Assembly: GCA_021828405.1 (NCBI GenBank)
Contig: JAKARZ010000004.1
Coordinates: forward strand, 1-64,000
Length of the DNA stretch: 64,000 nt
Source: Bacillota bacterium
GTDB taxonomy: Bacteria; Bacillota_E; Sulfobacillia; Sulfobacillales; JAIMBI01
Direction: 5' to 3'
The translations under genes were made by a program, and so were the position numbers. The notes below the pieces were generated by a model. That model was not told the origin of the DNA. It was given only the letters and a program-made list of their open reading frames with translations, and did no database searches. This document shows, in pieces, positions 41,956 through 51,291 of the stretch; within the stretch, counting starts at the first letter, position 1, and the number at the start of each line of letters is the position of its first letter.

Positions 41956-44900
41956 GGCGGGAGACACGCCGGCTTCGCCCCCCCTGCCGTGGCGCCTCGT
42001 GGGGCCGCACCGGGGAGGCCGGGTGACGGCCGTGGTCGGCCATCCCACCGACCGACTGACGTTTTTCTTCGGGGCGGCGGCCGGCGGGGTGTGGGCCACC
42101 CACAACGGGGGAGTGTCGTGGCGCAATCTGACGGATGATGTCTTCCGGCGCCCGTCGGTGGGGGCCCTGGTGCTCGCGCCAGCGGACCCCGCGACGATGT
42201 ACGTGGGGCTGGGAGAAGCGTGTGTGCGCAACGACGTGGTTCCGGGAGACGGTATGTGGCGCTCGGACGACGCCGGGGCCCACTGGGTGCATCTCGGCTT
42301 GGTCGACACGCAGCACATCGGGCGTATCTTGGTGCACCCGACCGATCCCCACACGCTCTACGTGGCGGCTTTGGGTCATGCCTTTGGACCCAACGCCGCT
42401 CGTGGGGTGTATCGGTCGCGGGACGGGGGGCACCACTGGGAACATGCGCTGTACCTCGGGCCAGACGTCGGGGCGGTGGACCTCGCCATGGACCCGGCCG
42501 ATCCCCGGATCTTGTACGCCGCCCTGTGGGAAGTGCGACGGTGGCCGTGGACCTTTGTCAGCGGGGGCCCGGGGTCGGGCTTGTATCGATCCGAGGATGG
42601 CGGGGACCACTGGGTCGACATCACCACGGCCGAGGGGCTTCCCGGGGGCGTGTGGGGCCGAGTGGGGCTGGCCACCACGCCGGCCCGCCCCGGCCGGGTC
42701 TGGGCCGTGGTCGAAGCGCGCGACGGCGGAATCTTTGTGTCCGATGACCAGGGAGCTCACTGGGGGAAAACCAACGAGGATCTCGCCCTCAGAAGGCGCC
42801 CCTGGTACTATAACCATATCGTGGCCGACCCCGTCGATCCCGACACCGTGTACGTGATGGACCTCGAGTGTCGGCGCTCGCGCGATGGGGGGCGCACCTT
42901 CACCACCGTGGCCACCCCGCATGGGGACCACCACGCGCTGTGGATCGATCCCGAGGACCCTCGGCGCCTCATCAACGGCCACGACGGAGGCGCGGCGGTG
43001 TCCTTCGACGGCGGCATTTCGTGGTCGTCCACCTTCAACCAGCCCACGGCCCAGTTCTATCACCTCACCACGGACAGCCGCGTGCCTTACCGGCTGTACG
43101 GCGCCCAGCAGGACAACACCACGCTCAGTGTGCCCAGCCAAAGTCGTTGGGGGGCCGTCACCGCATCGGAGTGGACCGACGTGGGTGGGGGAGAGAGTGG
43201 CGCCATTGCCGTGCGTCCCGACCGCCCCACGATTGTCTATGCGGGCAGTTATAACACCCTCACGCGGTACGACCAAGCGACGGGAGAGCTCCGCTCGATT
43301 CATCCCTGGCCCGAGCTGACGGCGGGACGACCCGCGGCGGCGGTTCGCCATCGCTTTCCCTGGACGTTCCCCGTGGTGCTATCGCCCCATGATCCTGAGA
43401 CGCTGTACACGGCGTCAGAGGTGGTGTTTCGCACGCGGGATGAGGGCGCCCGCTGGGTCATCATCAGTCCGGACCTGACCCGCCAGGACGAGAGCAAGAT
43501 GGGGCCGTCGGGAGGACCCATCACCGGCCAGGCCATGAATGCCGAGTACTACGGCACGGTGTCCGCCCTGGCCGAGTCGCCCTGCCGTCCGGGCCTGCTG
43601 TGGGCGGGCACGGACGACGGACTCGTCCACGTGTCGGCGGATGGGGGCGCGCACTGGCAGAACACGACCCCCGATGGGCTGCCGGCGGACAGCTACGTCT
43701 CGGTGGTGGAACCCTCGGCGCACGATGCCGACGCCGCCTATGTGGCCGCGCACCGGTACAAGCTCGACGACCCGGCGCCCTATCTCTTTCGCACCGCGGA
43801 TCGCGGGCGCCACTGGACAGCCATGACGGCGGGCCTGCCGCCCGATGAATGGGTGCGCGTCGTCCGCCAGGATCCCAAGTCGCCCGCGCTGCTCTACTGC
43901 GGAACGGAGACGGGCGTGTACGTCTCCATCGACGGGGGCGACTCCTGGCAGCGCGCCAACGCCAATCTCCCGGCCGTGCCCATATACGACCTGGCGGTCC
44001 ATGGCGACGACTTAGTTGCCGCCACCCACGGGCGGTCGTTTTGGATCGTGGACGATGTGTCGCCGTGGCGCGCGCGGGCCGCCGGCCGCGCGGGAGATGC
44101 ACCATATCTCTACCGTCCCGCCGATGCCCTGCGCTGGATGCCGCGGCCGGGCGGCGCGGGCCGCCGCGGCGCGGAGGACGCGGGGTATCGGTCCCTTCCC
44201 ACAACGTCTGCGCGTTGGGAGCGCAGCCAAGGTGGTGAGCCCAAGTGGGTCGAGAGCGGCGAAAATCCTGCCGGCGCCCTCTTCCTGGCCTTCGAGTTGG
44301 CCGAGCCAGCCCAGGCGCTGGAGCTTTTGGTCGAGGACGACGCCGGAATGCCCGTGCGCGTGGTGGCTCGCGGGCCCCATGCTGCCGGGTTTCATCGGGC
44401 CGCGTGGGACCTGAGGACCGAGGCCACCGCTGGGCTGCCCTCGGCGACCCGCCGCACGGCCGGCATCCCGGGCCTCCCTGTGTTGCCGGGCGCCTATCGG
44501 GCCGTCCTCACGGTGGATGGCCAATCGTGGGTTCAGCCATTTGCCGTGAAGCTTCCGCCCGGGGAAGGCGTGGATCTTGCCGCCCTCATGGCCCAGCGCC
44601 GGCTTCACGAGACGATTCGCGCCACGTTCCGCCACCTGATTGATCTGGTGGTGACCACGCGCGCGTGGATGCCGCGGCTTTTCGACGCGATGGCGGCGAC
44701 GCTGGGCGAGAGTGGCGGAGAGGCTGAAGGCGATCCCGAGGTGGCCAGCCGCTGCGAACAGATTGTGGCCATCCTCGCGGCGCTGGCCGGCGAAGAAAAT
44801 CCCGGCGCGGACTCCCTGCGCGCCCACCCCGCGCCGCTGAGCGTTCAGTTGTCGGCGCTGGCCGAGGTGGTGGCGCTCGGCGACCAAGCGCCGACGATGC

Positions 44901-45055
44901 AGGCACGGGAAGTGTTCCGCCAGTTGCGGCGCCGGTTCGCTGACGAGCGGCAGGCCGTCGTTGGGCTGGTGCACGCCATCCAGGAGATCGTGAACCACCG
45001 GCGTGCGCGGTTAGGGTTGCCCCGTCTTCCCCTGCCGAAGTGGTCCGAAGCATGA
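41945..45055 (+). CDS. BNR/sortilin-type beta-propeller protein (copy 1)
   Basis: This 1036-residue protein consists largely of BNR/Asp-box repeats (RSDDAGAHW, RSRDGGHHW, RSEDGGDHW, SRDGGRTF, SFDGGISW, STDGG-like) that build one or two beta-propellers, then a C-terminal Ig-like and helical region (about 770-1036). Relatives are annotated VPS10/sortilin-like or glycosyl hydrolase with BNR repeat; enzymatic activity is unproven. No signal peptide is evident. Start: the ATG at 41945 overlaps the peptidase stop; a TTG three codons earlier is less likely. A paralogue lies at 46149-49175 in mirror orientation, also paired with an S9 peptidase. Confidence 0.88.
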   Translation: MGPRAGDTPASPPLPWRLVGPHRGGRVTAVVGHPTDRLTFFFGAAAGGVWATHNGGVSWRNLTDDVFRRPSVGALVLAPADPATMYVGLGEACVRNDVVPGDGMWRSDDAGAHWVHLGLVDTQHIGRILVHPTDPHTLYVAALGHAFGPNAARGVYRSRDGGHHWEHALYLGPDVGAVDLAMDPADPRILYAALWEVRRWPWTFVSGGPGSGLYRSEDGGDHWVDITTAEGLPGGVWGRVGLATTPARPGRVWAVVEARDGGIFVSDDQGAHWGKTNEDLALRRRPWYYNHIVADPVDPDTVYVMDLECRRSRDGGRTFTTVATPHGDHHALWIDPEDPRRLINGHDGGAAVSFDGGISWSSTFNQPTAQFYHLTTDSRVPYRLYGAQQDNTTLSVPSQSRWGAVTASEWTDVGGGESGAIAVRPDRPTIVYAGSYNTLTRYDQATGELRSIHPWPELTAGRPAAAVRHRFPWTFPVVLSPHDPETLYTASEVVFRTRDEGARWVIISPDLTRQDESKMGPSGGPITGQAMNAEYYGTVSALAESPCRPGLLWAGTDDGLVHVSADGGAHWQNTTPDGLPADSYVSVVEPSAHDADAAYVAAHRYKLDDPAPYLFRTADRGRHWTAMTAGLPPDEWVRVVRQDPKSPALLYCGTETGVYVSIDGGDSWQRANANLPAVPIYDLAVHGDDLVAATHGRSFWIVDDVSPWRARAAGRAGDAPYLYRPADALRWMPRPGGAGRRGAEDAGYRSLPTTSARWERSQGGEPKWVESGENPAGALFLAFELAEPAQALELLVEDDAGMPVRVVARGPHAAGFHRAAWDLRTEATAGLPSATRRTAGIPGLPVLPGAYRAVLTVDGQSWVQPFAVKLPPGEGVDLAALMAQRRLHETIRATFRHLIDLVVTTRAWMPRLFDAMAATLGESGGEAEGDPEVASRCEQIVAILAALAGEENPGADSLRAHPAPLSVQLSALAEVVALGDQAPTMQAREVFRQLRRRFADERQAVVGLVHAIQEIVNHRRARLGLPRLPLPKWSEA

Positions 45056-45354
45056 TGTAGCAGCGAAGCCTGTGTGGCGGGCGGGATGCCCGCCCGCCAG
45101 GCTGTCGCTTAGCCATGGGGCCTCGTCCGGCCGCACGGCCAAAGCGGAGCAATCCCGCTGACGGCAATACGCGCCAACGCACACCAAGCCCGCGTGGGCT
45201 CGATCTGCTGGTCGCGGCCGCGCACGGATGGCTCACCAAGTTGCCGTCCGACAGGCGCTGCAGCTAACCCTTTCGGCCCCGGGTCGTCAGCGTGTGGGCA
45301 CCCACCTCTCCAATGGCTTGGCCTTCGGCCTCACGACCGGGATGGGCCCCCGGG
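45056..45354. other. Intergenic with a long hairpin, no gene
   Basis: TGGCGGGCGGG (45075-45085) and CCCGCCCGCCA (45089-45099) form an 11-bp stem with an ATG loop, 20 bases after the propeller gene. It is probably its terminator, extended by GCCTG/AGGCT-type outer pairs. The remaining 250 bases show no recognisable coding or RNA feature. Confidence 0.6.
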
Positions 45355-45753
45355 TTAGTGCGCCAGCGGGGGCGCGCTGCAACTTCTGACGCGTCGCACG
45401 CGCTCTAGGCGCCAGACGACCAGCAGCGGGGCGATCAGAGACACGACCCCAATGCCCATCACCCAGGGCTCAGGCAGCACGGCCACGTGGGTGACGCAGG
45501 ATAGGGCATGCGAGCCCGTGCCGCTGGGGAACCCCGTGCATATGGTGTGGGTGAGAATCAAGCCGACGACGATCGCGGTTGTCGCCAGGCCACCCGGCCA
45601 CAGCATCGTAGCCATCCATCGGCAGCGCCGCTGCCAAGTTGGGGAGGTCCACAACCACACGATCCCAATGACCCACCCGACCACGAAGAAAATTCCGCCA
45701 AACAGCAGAAGCCAGGGAACCAAAGGATCTTGCCAGCGCTCTCCCGCATTCAT
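45355..45753 (-). CDS. Small membrane protein, unknown function
   Basis: This protein of about 132 residues has three predicted helices (WLLLFGGIFFVVGWVIGIVWLW, LWPGGLATTAIVVGLILTHTIC, WVMGIGVVSLIAPLLVVWRL) and a Cys-containing loop between helices 2 and 3. No family is recognised. The ATG at 45753 is preferred over one three codons upstream because GGGAG abuts the upstream codon directly. It sits alone between the ends of the two converging propeller genes. Confidence 0.65.
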   Translation of the reverse strand: MNAGERWQDPLVPWLLLFGGIFFVVGWVIGIVWLWTSPTWQRRCRWMATMLWPGGLATTAIVVGLILTHTICTGFPSGTGSHALSCVTHVAVLPEPWVMGIGVVSLIAPLLVVWRLERVRRVRSCSAPPLAH

Positions 45754-45869
45754 AACACCCATCTCCCTTCGCTCACGTGCGACAGCCAGAAGATTCCCGC
45801 GATTCGCCGCGCAATCTCACCTTGGATCGCGGCCCGGACTCTAGAGCCTACCGGCCACCCGGTGACGAG

Positions 45870-45908
45870 CGCTCCACATCCGCTGGCCCCGCGAGAGGAT
45901 GTGGAGCG
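45870..45908. repeat. 12-bp stem-loop
   Basis: CGCTCCACATCC (45870-45881) is the exact reverse complement of GGATGTGGAGCG (45897-45908). It lies upstream of the small membrane-protein gene on its strand. No T-run follows, so it may be a terminator or an RNA element. The surrounding 45763-46148 has no gene. Confidence 0.6.
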
Positions 45909-46025
45909 TTCCCGGCTGAGGCACCTTTTGGCCATTGTACTCCGCCAAGAGCCAAGAGATCCCCTGCCAGCCGCGATTTTCCTCCGGCAAGCGCTTCGGG
46001 CACTCTGCCTACGTCTCTCAAAAGT

Positions 46026-46073
46026 GGCGGGTCCCCGTCCCGCGCCGCTGTGGGCGCCGGACGGGGACCCGCC
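46026..46073. terminator. 15-bp stem-loop downstream of propeller copy 2
   Basis: GGCGGGTCCCCGTCC (46026-46040) pairs perfectly with GGACGGGGACCCGCC (46059-46073). The loop itself can pair (GCGCC/GGCGC). It follows the stop of the minus-strand propeller gene by about 75 bases. Confidence 0.7.
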
Positions 46074-46148
46074 TGGCGGCGGAATCCTCACCCGAGCTTC
46101 GGTCCGCCGCCGGTCGCCGCCAGCTTGGTCGGCAGGATCTTGGGGACC

Positions 46149-49100
46149 CTACGCACTGGGACCAGGCGGCACGGCCCGGTCCGCTAGGTCGGGCCACCGC
46201 GGCCGAATGTGCGCCTCGACCACGTCCCAGACTTCCGCGATGCCCTCATTCGCCAGGGCAGCGAGGTGCGCGTACACGGACCGCACGCCCGACGTGGGCG
46301 GGCCGTCCCCCCGATCGAGGGCGCCCAGGAGCGCGGCCAGCTTCACGTTGAGCCCCGGGGGGAACTTCAGATAGTCGAGCGCAACGCGAGCGCGCGGCTC
46401 GACGAAGGCCGTCTCAACCCGCGCCAGACGCTCCTGGAGGGTCGGGTCGAGGGCCTCGCGCCCCTCTCTGGGGATCCGGTCCCGAATCGCCCGAATCACC
46501 GCGGCGGTTTCGTGCACCCGGCTCAGGGTGGCTACCAGTTCGCGGTGAAACGCAAACTGGCTCGCCAGCCCCGCGCCATCGGTCGGCGCGCCGCCATCCG
46601 CCTCAACCTGCAGCGTGGCCCGGGCCGTCTGGGGCCCGGCGGTGAGACACACGTCATAGGCCCCGGGCGGCGCAACGGGGCCCTGCGTGGTGCCCCCGCG
46701 CAGCACGGCCCCCGGGAGGGGGGTGGCGCCTGGGTACCGCATGTTCCAGTACACGCGGTGAGTGCCCGGGGTGCCCGGCAGGTCCGGCCCGGTCCACGTG
46801 TGGAGCCGCTCCCCGGCGGCATCCCGAATGGTGAGGGCGGCGCTGTCGGGCAAAGCCTCCGGCAGGCGGTAGGTGATGGCCGCCCCCCCGGGCGGATTCG
46901 TCCCGGCGTCGACAAGCCGGACACCCTCCGCACCTCGTTGCCAGTGGACCACCGCCACCGCCACCGAGGGGTACCCGTGGGTCAGGTTGGCCGGAAAAGG
47001 GGGGGCGCCCCGGGCACGCTCGCGTGCTGTGGGTCGCGGAGGCGCAACGATCGCGCGGCTGGTCTCGTCGGTAAACGCGGGATGACGCAGCGCGGTCATG
47101 TCGTCCAGGATCCAGAAGGACCGCCCGTGGGTGGCTACCACGACGTCGCCGTCTGCGAGCGCGATGTCGTAGATCGGCACCCGCGGCAGGTTCTGCTGCA
47201 GCCGGTGCCAGGCGGCGCCGTCGGTCACCGAGTAATACACGCCCGACTCGGTGCCCAGAAACAGAAGTCCCGGCCGCTCGGGATCCGCGCGAATGACGCG
47301 CGCAAAGTCATCGGCGGCCACGCCGTCCGCCACCGCCGTCCATGTCAGTCCGAAGTTGTCTGTGCGCAGGACATACGGAGTCAGGTCATCCCACTGGTAG
47401 CGATGCGCCGCCACGTATGCCACCGCGGGATCATGGGGGGAGGGCTCCACCACGCCGATGTGGGCCGAGTCGGGCAGGAGTGTCGGCGATCGGTCCTGCC
47501 ATGTGCGCCCCCCGTCGCGGGTGACGTGGATCCGGCCATCATCCGAGCCGGTCCACAGTACCAGGGGGTCCAGCGGCGATTCCGCGATCGTGGAGAGGGT
47601 GGCGTAAAGTTCGGCGTGCCCGTTGTCCCCGGTGATGATCCCGCCCGACGGCCCCAGCGTAGCTGGATCGTGCCGGGTGAGGTCCGGGCTGATGACGTCC
47701 CAGTCCTGCCCCTCGTTTCGGGATCGAAACACCACGTTGGCGCCCACGTACAGGGTGTTGGGGTCGTGGGGTGACAGCAAAACCGGGAAGCTCCACGCGA
47801 ACCGATAGGTCAGGTCTCGGCCGGGGGTTCCCCGCACCTCCTCGGGCCATGGCGTGATCACCCGGTGCTGGCGGGTGGCATGGTTGTATCGGGTCAGCTG
47901 GGAGCCGTTGCTGCCCGCGAACACGATGTCAGGATTGTCGGGCCGCACCGCGATGGCGCCGCTCTCGCCGCCCCCCACGCTGTAGCACTCGGCCAGCGGG
48001 ATCCCTGGCCCCGTGGTGCGGCTGGGGCACGACAGGGTGGTGTTGTCCTGCTGCGCGCCATAGACGCGGTACGGCCGCTGCCGGTCGGTGGTGGCATGGT
48101 AGAACTGGCCCGTGGGCTGATTGAGCGTCGTCGACCATGAGGCGCCGCCATCATAGGAAATGGCGGCGCCGCCGTCGTGCCCACTCACGAGGTGGCGCGG
48201 ATCCCCGGGGTCGATCCACAGGTCGTGGTGGTCCGCGTGCGCCGTGGGCAGCACCGCGAACGTGCGGCCCCCATCCAGGGAGCGATGCAGTTGCAGGCTG
48301 AGCGCATAAACCGTGTCGCCCGCGGCGGCGAGGCGGCTGAAGTACCAGGGACGGATGGCCAGGGCCGCGTCCTGGCTCACGCCCTCCCACGAATCGCCAC
48401 CGTCGGCGGACCGAAACAGCCCGCCCTCATGGGCCTCCACGAGCGCCCAGAGATACGGCGTGGCGGCGGAGCGCGCCAAGCCGATGCGCCCCCAGGGGCC
48501 TTTGGGCAGGCCGGGCCGGGTGGCCAGATTCACCCACGTGGCCCCCGCGTCGTCGCTCCGATAGAGTCCGCTGCCCTCGCCCCCGCTCTCCAGGCTGTAG
48601 GGCGTGCGCCTGACGTCCCACAGCGCCGCGTAAAGCACGCGCGGGTTGTCGGGATCCAAGACCACGTCGATGGCGCCGGTGCGGCCGGCGGCGGCCAGGA
48701 CGGGCTCCCAGGTTTGCCCCCCATTGCGCGTGCGGTAGAGGCCCCGCTCGCCCCCGGGCCCATAGATGTGGCCCAGGGCGGCCGCGTAGACGAGCTCGGG
48801 ATCGTCGGGGTGGACAACCAAGCGCGCCAGATGGCGCGACTCACCGAGGCCCCGCGGCTCCCAGGTTTGCCCGCCGTCGACGGACCGGTAAACGCCCGAC
48901 CCGTGGGCCACATCGGTCCGGATGTTCGCCTCGCCGGTTCCGGCGTACACGATCGCGGGGTCAGCCCTCGATACAGCGAGCGCCCCGATGGCCGGGGTGC
49001 TGAGGAACCCATCGGACACGTTGTGCCAGGATAGACCCCCGTCGGCTGTCTTCCACACCCCACCCGCCGCCGCGCCGAAATAGCTAATCAGCGGATGATG

Positions 49101-49175
49101 GGGATCGCCGGCCACTGCGGATACGCGCCCACCCCGGAACGGCCCGATGGGCCGCCATGCAAATGCGTCGGACAT
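46149..49175 (-). CDS. BNR/sortilin-type beta-propeller protein (copy 2)
   Basis: This 1008-residue paralogue of the gene at 41945 is collinear along its whole length. It begins WRPIGPFRGGRVSAVAGDPHHPLISYFGAAAGGVW, against WRLVGPHRGGRVTAVVGHPTDRLTFFFGAAAGGVW in copy 1. Asp-box motifs recur (KTADGGLSW, RSVDGGQTW, RTRNGGQTW, RSDDAGATW, TRDGGRTW). The ATG at 49175 has GGGGAGG six bases upstream; a 39-codon extension is unrelated. It lies 34 bases downstream of the second S9 peptidase, so the peptidase-propeller pairing is duplicated in inverted orientation. Confidence 0.88.
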   Translation of the reverse strand: MSDAFAWRPIGPFRGGRVSAVAGDPHHPLISYFGAAAGGVWKTADGGLSWHNVSDGFLSTPAIGALAVSRADPAIVYAGTGEANIRTDVAHGSGVYRSVDGGQTWEPRGLGESRHLARLVVHPDDPELVYAAALGHIYGPGGERGLYRTRNGGQTWEPVLAAAGRTGAIDVVLDPDNPRVLYAALWDVRRTPYSLESGGEGSGLYRSDDAGATWVNLATRPGLPKGPWGRIGLARSAATPYLWALVEAHEGGLFRSADGGDSWEGVSQDAALAIRPWYFSRLAAAGDTVYALSLQLHRSLDGGRTFAVLPTAHADHHDLWIDPGDPRHLVSGHDGGAAISYDGGASWSTTLNQPTGQFYHATTDRQRPYRVYGAQQDNTTLSCPSRTTGPGIPLAECYSVGGGESGAIAVRPDNPDIVFAGSNGSQLTRYNHATRQHRVITPWPEEVRGTPGRDLTYRFAWSFPVLLSPHDPNTLYVGANVVFRSRNEGQDWDVISPDLTRHDPATLGPSGGIITGDNGHAELYATLSTIAESPLDPLVLWTGSDDGRIHVTRDGGRTWQDRSPTLLPDSAHIGVVEPSPHDPAVAYVAAHRYQWDDLTPYVLRTDNFGLTWTAVADGVAADDFARVIRADPERPGLLFLGTESGVYYSVTDGAAWHRLQQNLPRVPIYDIALADGDVVVATHGRSFWILDDMTALRHPAFTDETSRAIVAPPRPTARERARGAPPFPANLTHGYPSVAVAVVHWQRGAEGVRLVDAGTNPPGGAAITYRLPEALPDSAALTIRDAAGERLHTWTGPDLPGTPGTHRVYWNMRYPGATPLPGAVLRGGTTQGPVAPPGAYDVCLTAGPQTARATLQVEADGGAPTDGAGLASQFAFHRELVATLSRVHETAAVIRAIRDRIPREGREALDPTLQERLARVETAFVEPRARVALDYLKFPPGLNVKLAALLGALDRGDGPPTSGVRSVYAHLAALANEGIAEVWDVVEAHIRPRWPDLADRAVPPGPSA

Positions 49176-49209
49176 TCGTCGCCTCCCCCTGTTCTTTCGG
49201 CCCCTGATG

Positions 49210-51141
49210 CTACAGGCGACCGCCAAACCACCGCGCGATGCGCCACAGGCGGTCGACGCGGTGATGCGGCTGGCCCGCGCGCGACAACTCATGGCTCTCC
49301 CCGGGATACCGCACCAGCTCCACCTCGCGCCCCAGCATCTTGAGCGCCTGGAACAATTGCTCCGCTTGCTCGATGGGGCAGCGCCAATCCTCTTCCGAAT
49401 GCAGGAGCAAGAGAGGCGTGGTGATGCGGTCGGCGAAAGCCAGGGGGGAGCTGTCCCGATAGTGCTCCGGATGCTCCCACGGGCCCCCGTATTCCTCCAT
49501 CCCGCGAAAGCCCATGTCGCTGGTGCCGACGAAACTGTAGCGGTTGGAGACGCTGCGCTGCGCGATGGCCGCCCGGAAGCGCTCGGTCTTGGTCAAAATC
49601 CAGTTGGTGAGATAGCCCCCGAAGCTTCCCCCGGTGATGCCGAGGCGCGCCGGGTCCATCCACGGATACCGCGCCAGGGCGGCATCGAGGACGGCTAGCA
49701 CGTCGTGCGACGTATCCACGCCCCAGTGGTCCATCACCGGGGTGCAGTGGGCTTGCCCATAGCCCGTGGATCCGCGGGGATTGGAGTACACGACCCCGAT
49801 GCCCAGGCCCGCGAGCATCTGAAATTCGAACATGAAGGCTTCTCCGTACGCGGCGTGCGGGCCACCGTGAATCTCCAGCACCGCGGGCCCGGGCGTGGCC
49901 GTCCTTGGGGGCAGGGCCCACGCCTCGACCTCCAGCCCGTCAGGGCTCACGGTGAGAAATGCCTCGGGCGTCGACAGCCAGACGTTGGCCAGCCAGGGGT
50001 TGGCGTCGGTGATCTGCGCTATCTCGCCATCGAGGCGCCCCGCATAAATCTCGCCGGGAGAGCGGGCGGTCGCGGCCGCGAGGGCCGCCTCGCCCGTTGC
50101 CGTGTCGACGCTGAGCCCGTACACCGTGCGTCCGGCGGCCAGTAGCCGCCGGACGGGGCCTCCGCTCCGGGGAACGCCGTAGACCACGGTGGCGCCGCCG
50201 TCGTCCGCCGCGACCCAGAGTTCGCGACTGTCCGGCGTCCACAGGGGCCCCGGGAGCGAGGCGGCGCCGCGCGAGTCCGAAAGCACATGGCTGCCCGGCT
50301 CTCGGTCCCATGCCGGCGCCACCACTCGGGCTGCCGCACGGCCGTCGGCCGGCACTTCCCACAGCGTCGCGCACGTTGCGCGGCCGAAGCGGCCGTCATG
50401 CGCGTAAAAGGCCAGCGTGCTGCCGTCCGGGGACCAACTGGGAAGCTGAACGGCGAGGTCTTGGGTGAGGCAGGTCCAGCGCCGGTCACTGACGTCGAGG
50501 CGCCACAGGTCGCGAAAAAGGCTGCCGTCGGCGTCGGGCGCGCGCCGGGACACCACGGCGAGGCTCTGCCCGTCGGGCGACCAGGTTGGCGATGCGTAAC
50601 TGTAGTCATCCTCACTCAGTTTGGTGAGGCCCCGCTCGGTGTCCAATATGTACAGGGCGAGATGCCGCTCCTCGTGGAGCTTTTCGCCGTTGGTGCGGTA
50701 GTGCCGGCGGCGAATAGCGAGCACGTCGTCTGCGTAGCCGGGGAGCAGCGGCTCCGCCAGCGATTCGGCGACGGTGAAAGCGAGGCGCCGCGAGTCGGGC
50801 GCCCACACCACCCCGCTCGGTGGAAATGGCAACGTCGTGAGTTGCCGGGCCTCCCCGCCGGTGAGCGGCAGCAGCCACAATTGCGCCGAGCCGCCGCGGT
50901 CGGACAGGAACGCGAGCGCACGCCCATCCGGCGCCATCTGCGGGGCCCAACTGCTGCCCACCGGCGTGGAGAGCGCGCGCGCCCCCTCGGGAGACCATAT
51001 CCAGAGCTGCCGGTCGTAGCCTCGGTGGTCGGATCGCACCTTCCGCTCAACGTAGACCACCTCGTGGGTTCCCGGACGCCGCACCGGGGTCTCGGGCCAA
51101 ATCATCCGGTACAGGTCTTCCGGCACCAATCCCTCAGCCAT
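49210..51141 (-). CDS. S9-family prolyl oligopeptidase (second copy)
   Basis: This 643-residue peptidase has an N-terminal propeller (SPTWSPDGQSLAVVSRR, LPSWSPDGSTLAFYA) and a C-terminal hydrolase with the nucleophile Ser in TGGSFGGYLTNW, Asp in LHSEEDWRCP and His in PGESHELSRAG. NPRGSTGYGQ marks the oxyanion region. It is related to, but clearly diverged from, the peptidase at 39994. The ATG at 51141 follows TAGGAGGTG. A degenerate copy of the regulon palindrome lies about 100 bases upstream. Confidence 0.93.
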   Translation of the reverse strand: MAEGLVPEDLYRMIWPETPVRRPGTHEVVYVERKVRSDHRGYDRQLWIWSPEGARALSTPVGSSWAPQMAPDGRALAFLSDRGGSAQLWLLPLTGGEARQLTTLPFPPSGVVWAPDSRRLAFTVAESLAEPLLPGYADDVLAIRRRHYRTNGEKLHEERHLALYILDTERGLTKLSEDDYSYASPTWSPDGQSLAVVSRRAPDADGSLFRDLWRLDVSDRRWTCLTQDLAVQLPSWSPDGSTLAFYAHDGRFGRATCATLWEVPADGRAAARVVAPAWDREPGSHVLSDSRGAASLPGPLWTPDSRELWVAADDGGATVVYGVPRSGGPVRRLLAAGRTVYGLSVDTATGEAALAAATARSPGEIYAGRLDGEIAQITDANPWLANVWLSTPEAFLTVSPDGLEVEAWALPPRTATPGPAVLEIHGGPHAAYGEAFMFEFQMLAGLGIGVVYSNPRGSTGYGQAHCTPVMDHWGVDTSHDVLAVLDAALARYPWMDPARLGITGGSFGGYLTNWILTKTERFRAAIAQRSVSNRYSFVGTSDMGFRGMEEYGGPWEHPEHYRDSSPLAFADRITTPLLLLHSEEDWRCPIEQAEQLFQALKMLGREVELVRYPGESHELSRAGQPHHRVDRLWRIARWFGGRL

Positions 51142-51241
51142 GGTGGGACACCTCCTACTGTAGTTGCTTCCCTAACTGTGCCGCTTTCTGAGTATTTATC
51201 TGACTGTTCTTCACGCACCACCGCGGGCGCGGCCGTGCTCT

Positions 51242-51257
51242 TTGAAAATTTGTCTAA
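51242..51257. promoter_or_regulatory. Operator palindrome, site 2 (degenerate)
   Basis: On the minus strand it reads TTAGACAAATTTTCAA. The left half and centre match site 1 exactly and the right half is degraded. It lies between the racemase end and the second S9 peptidase, about 100 bases from the peptidase start. Confidence 0.55.
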
Positions 51258-51291
51258 CGAGCGCCATGATAGCGTATCGGGGTGGGGGAGG

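Noticed and set aside
45100..45354. Possible rRNA or RNA gene in the gap after the first propeller gene
   Set aside because: No conserved rRNA block or tRNA fold could be made out, and only a terminator-like hairpin is supported.
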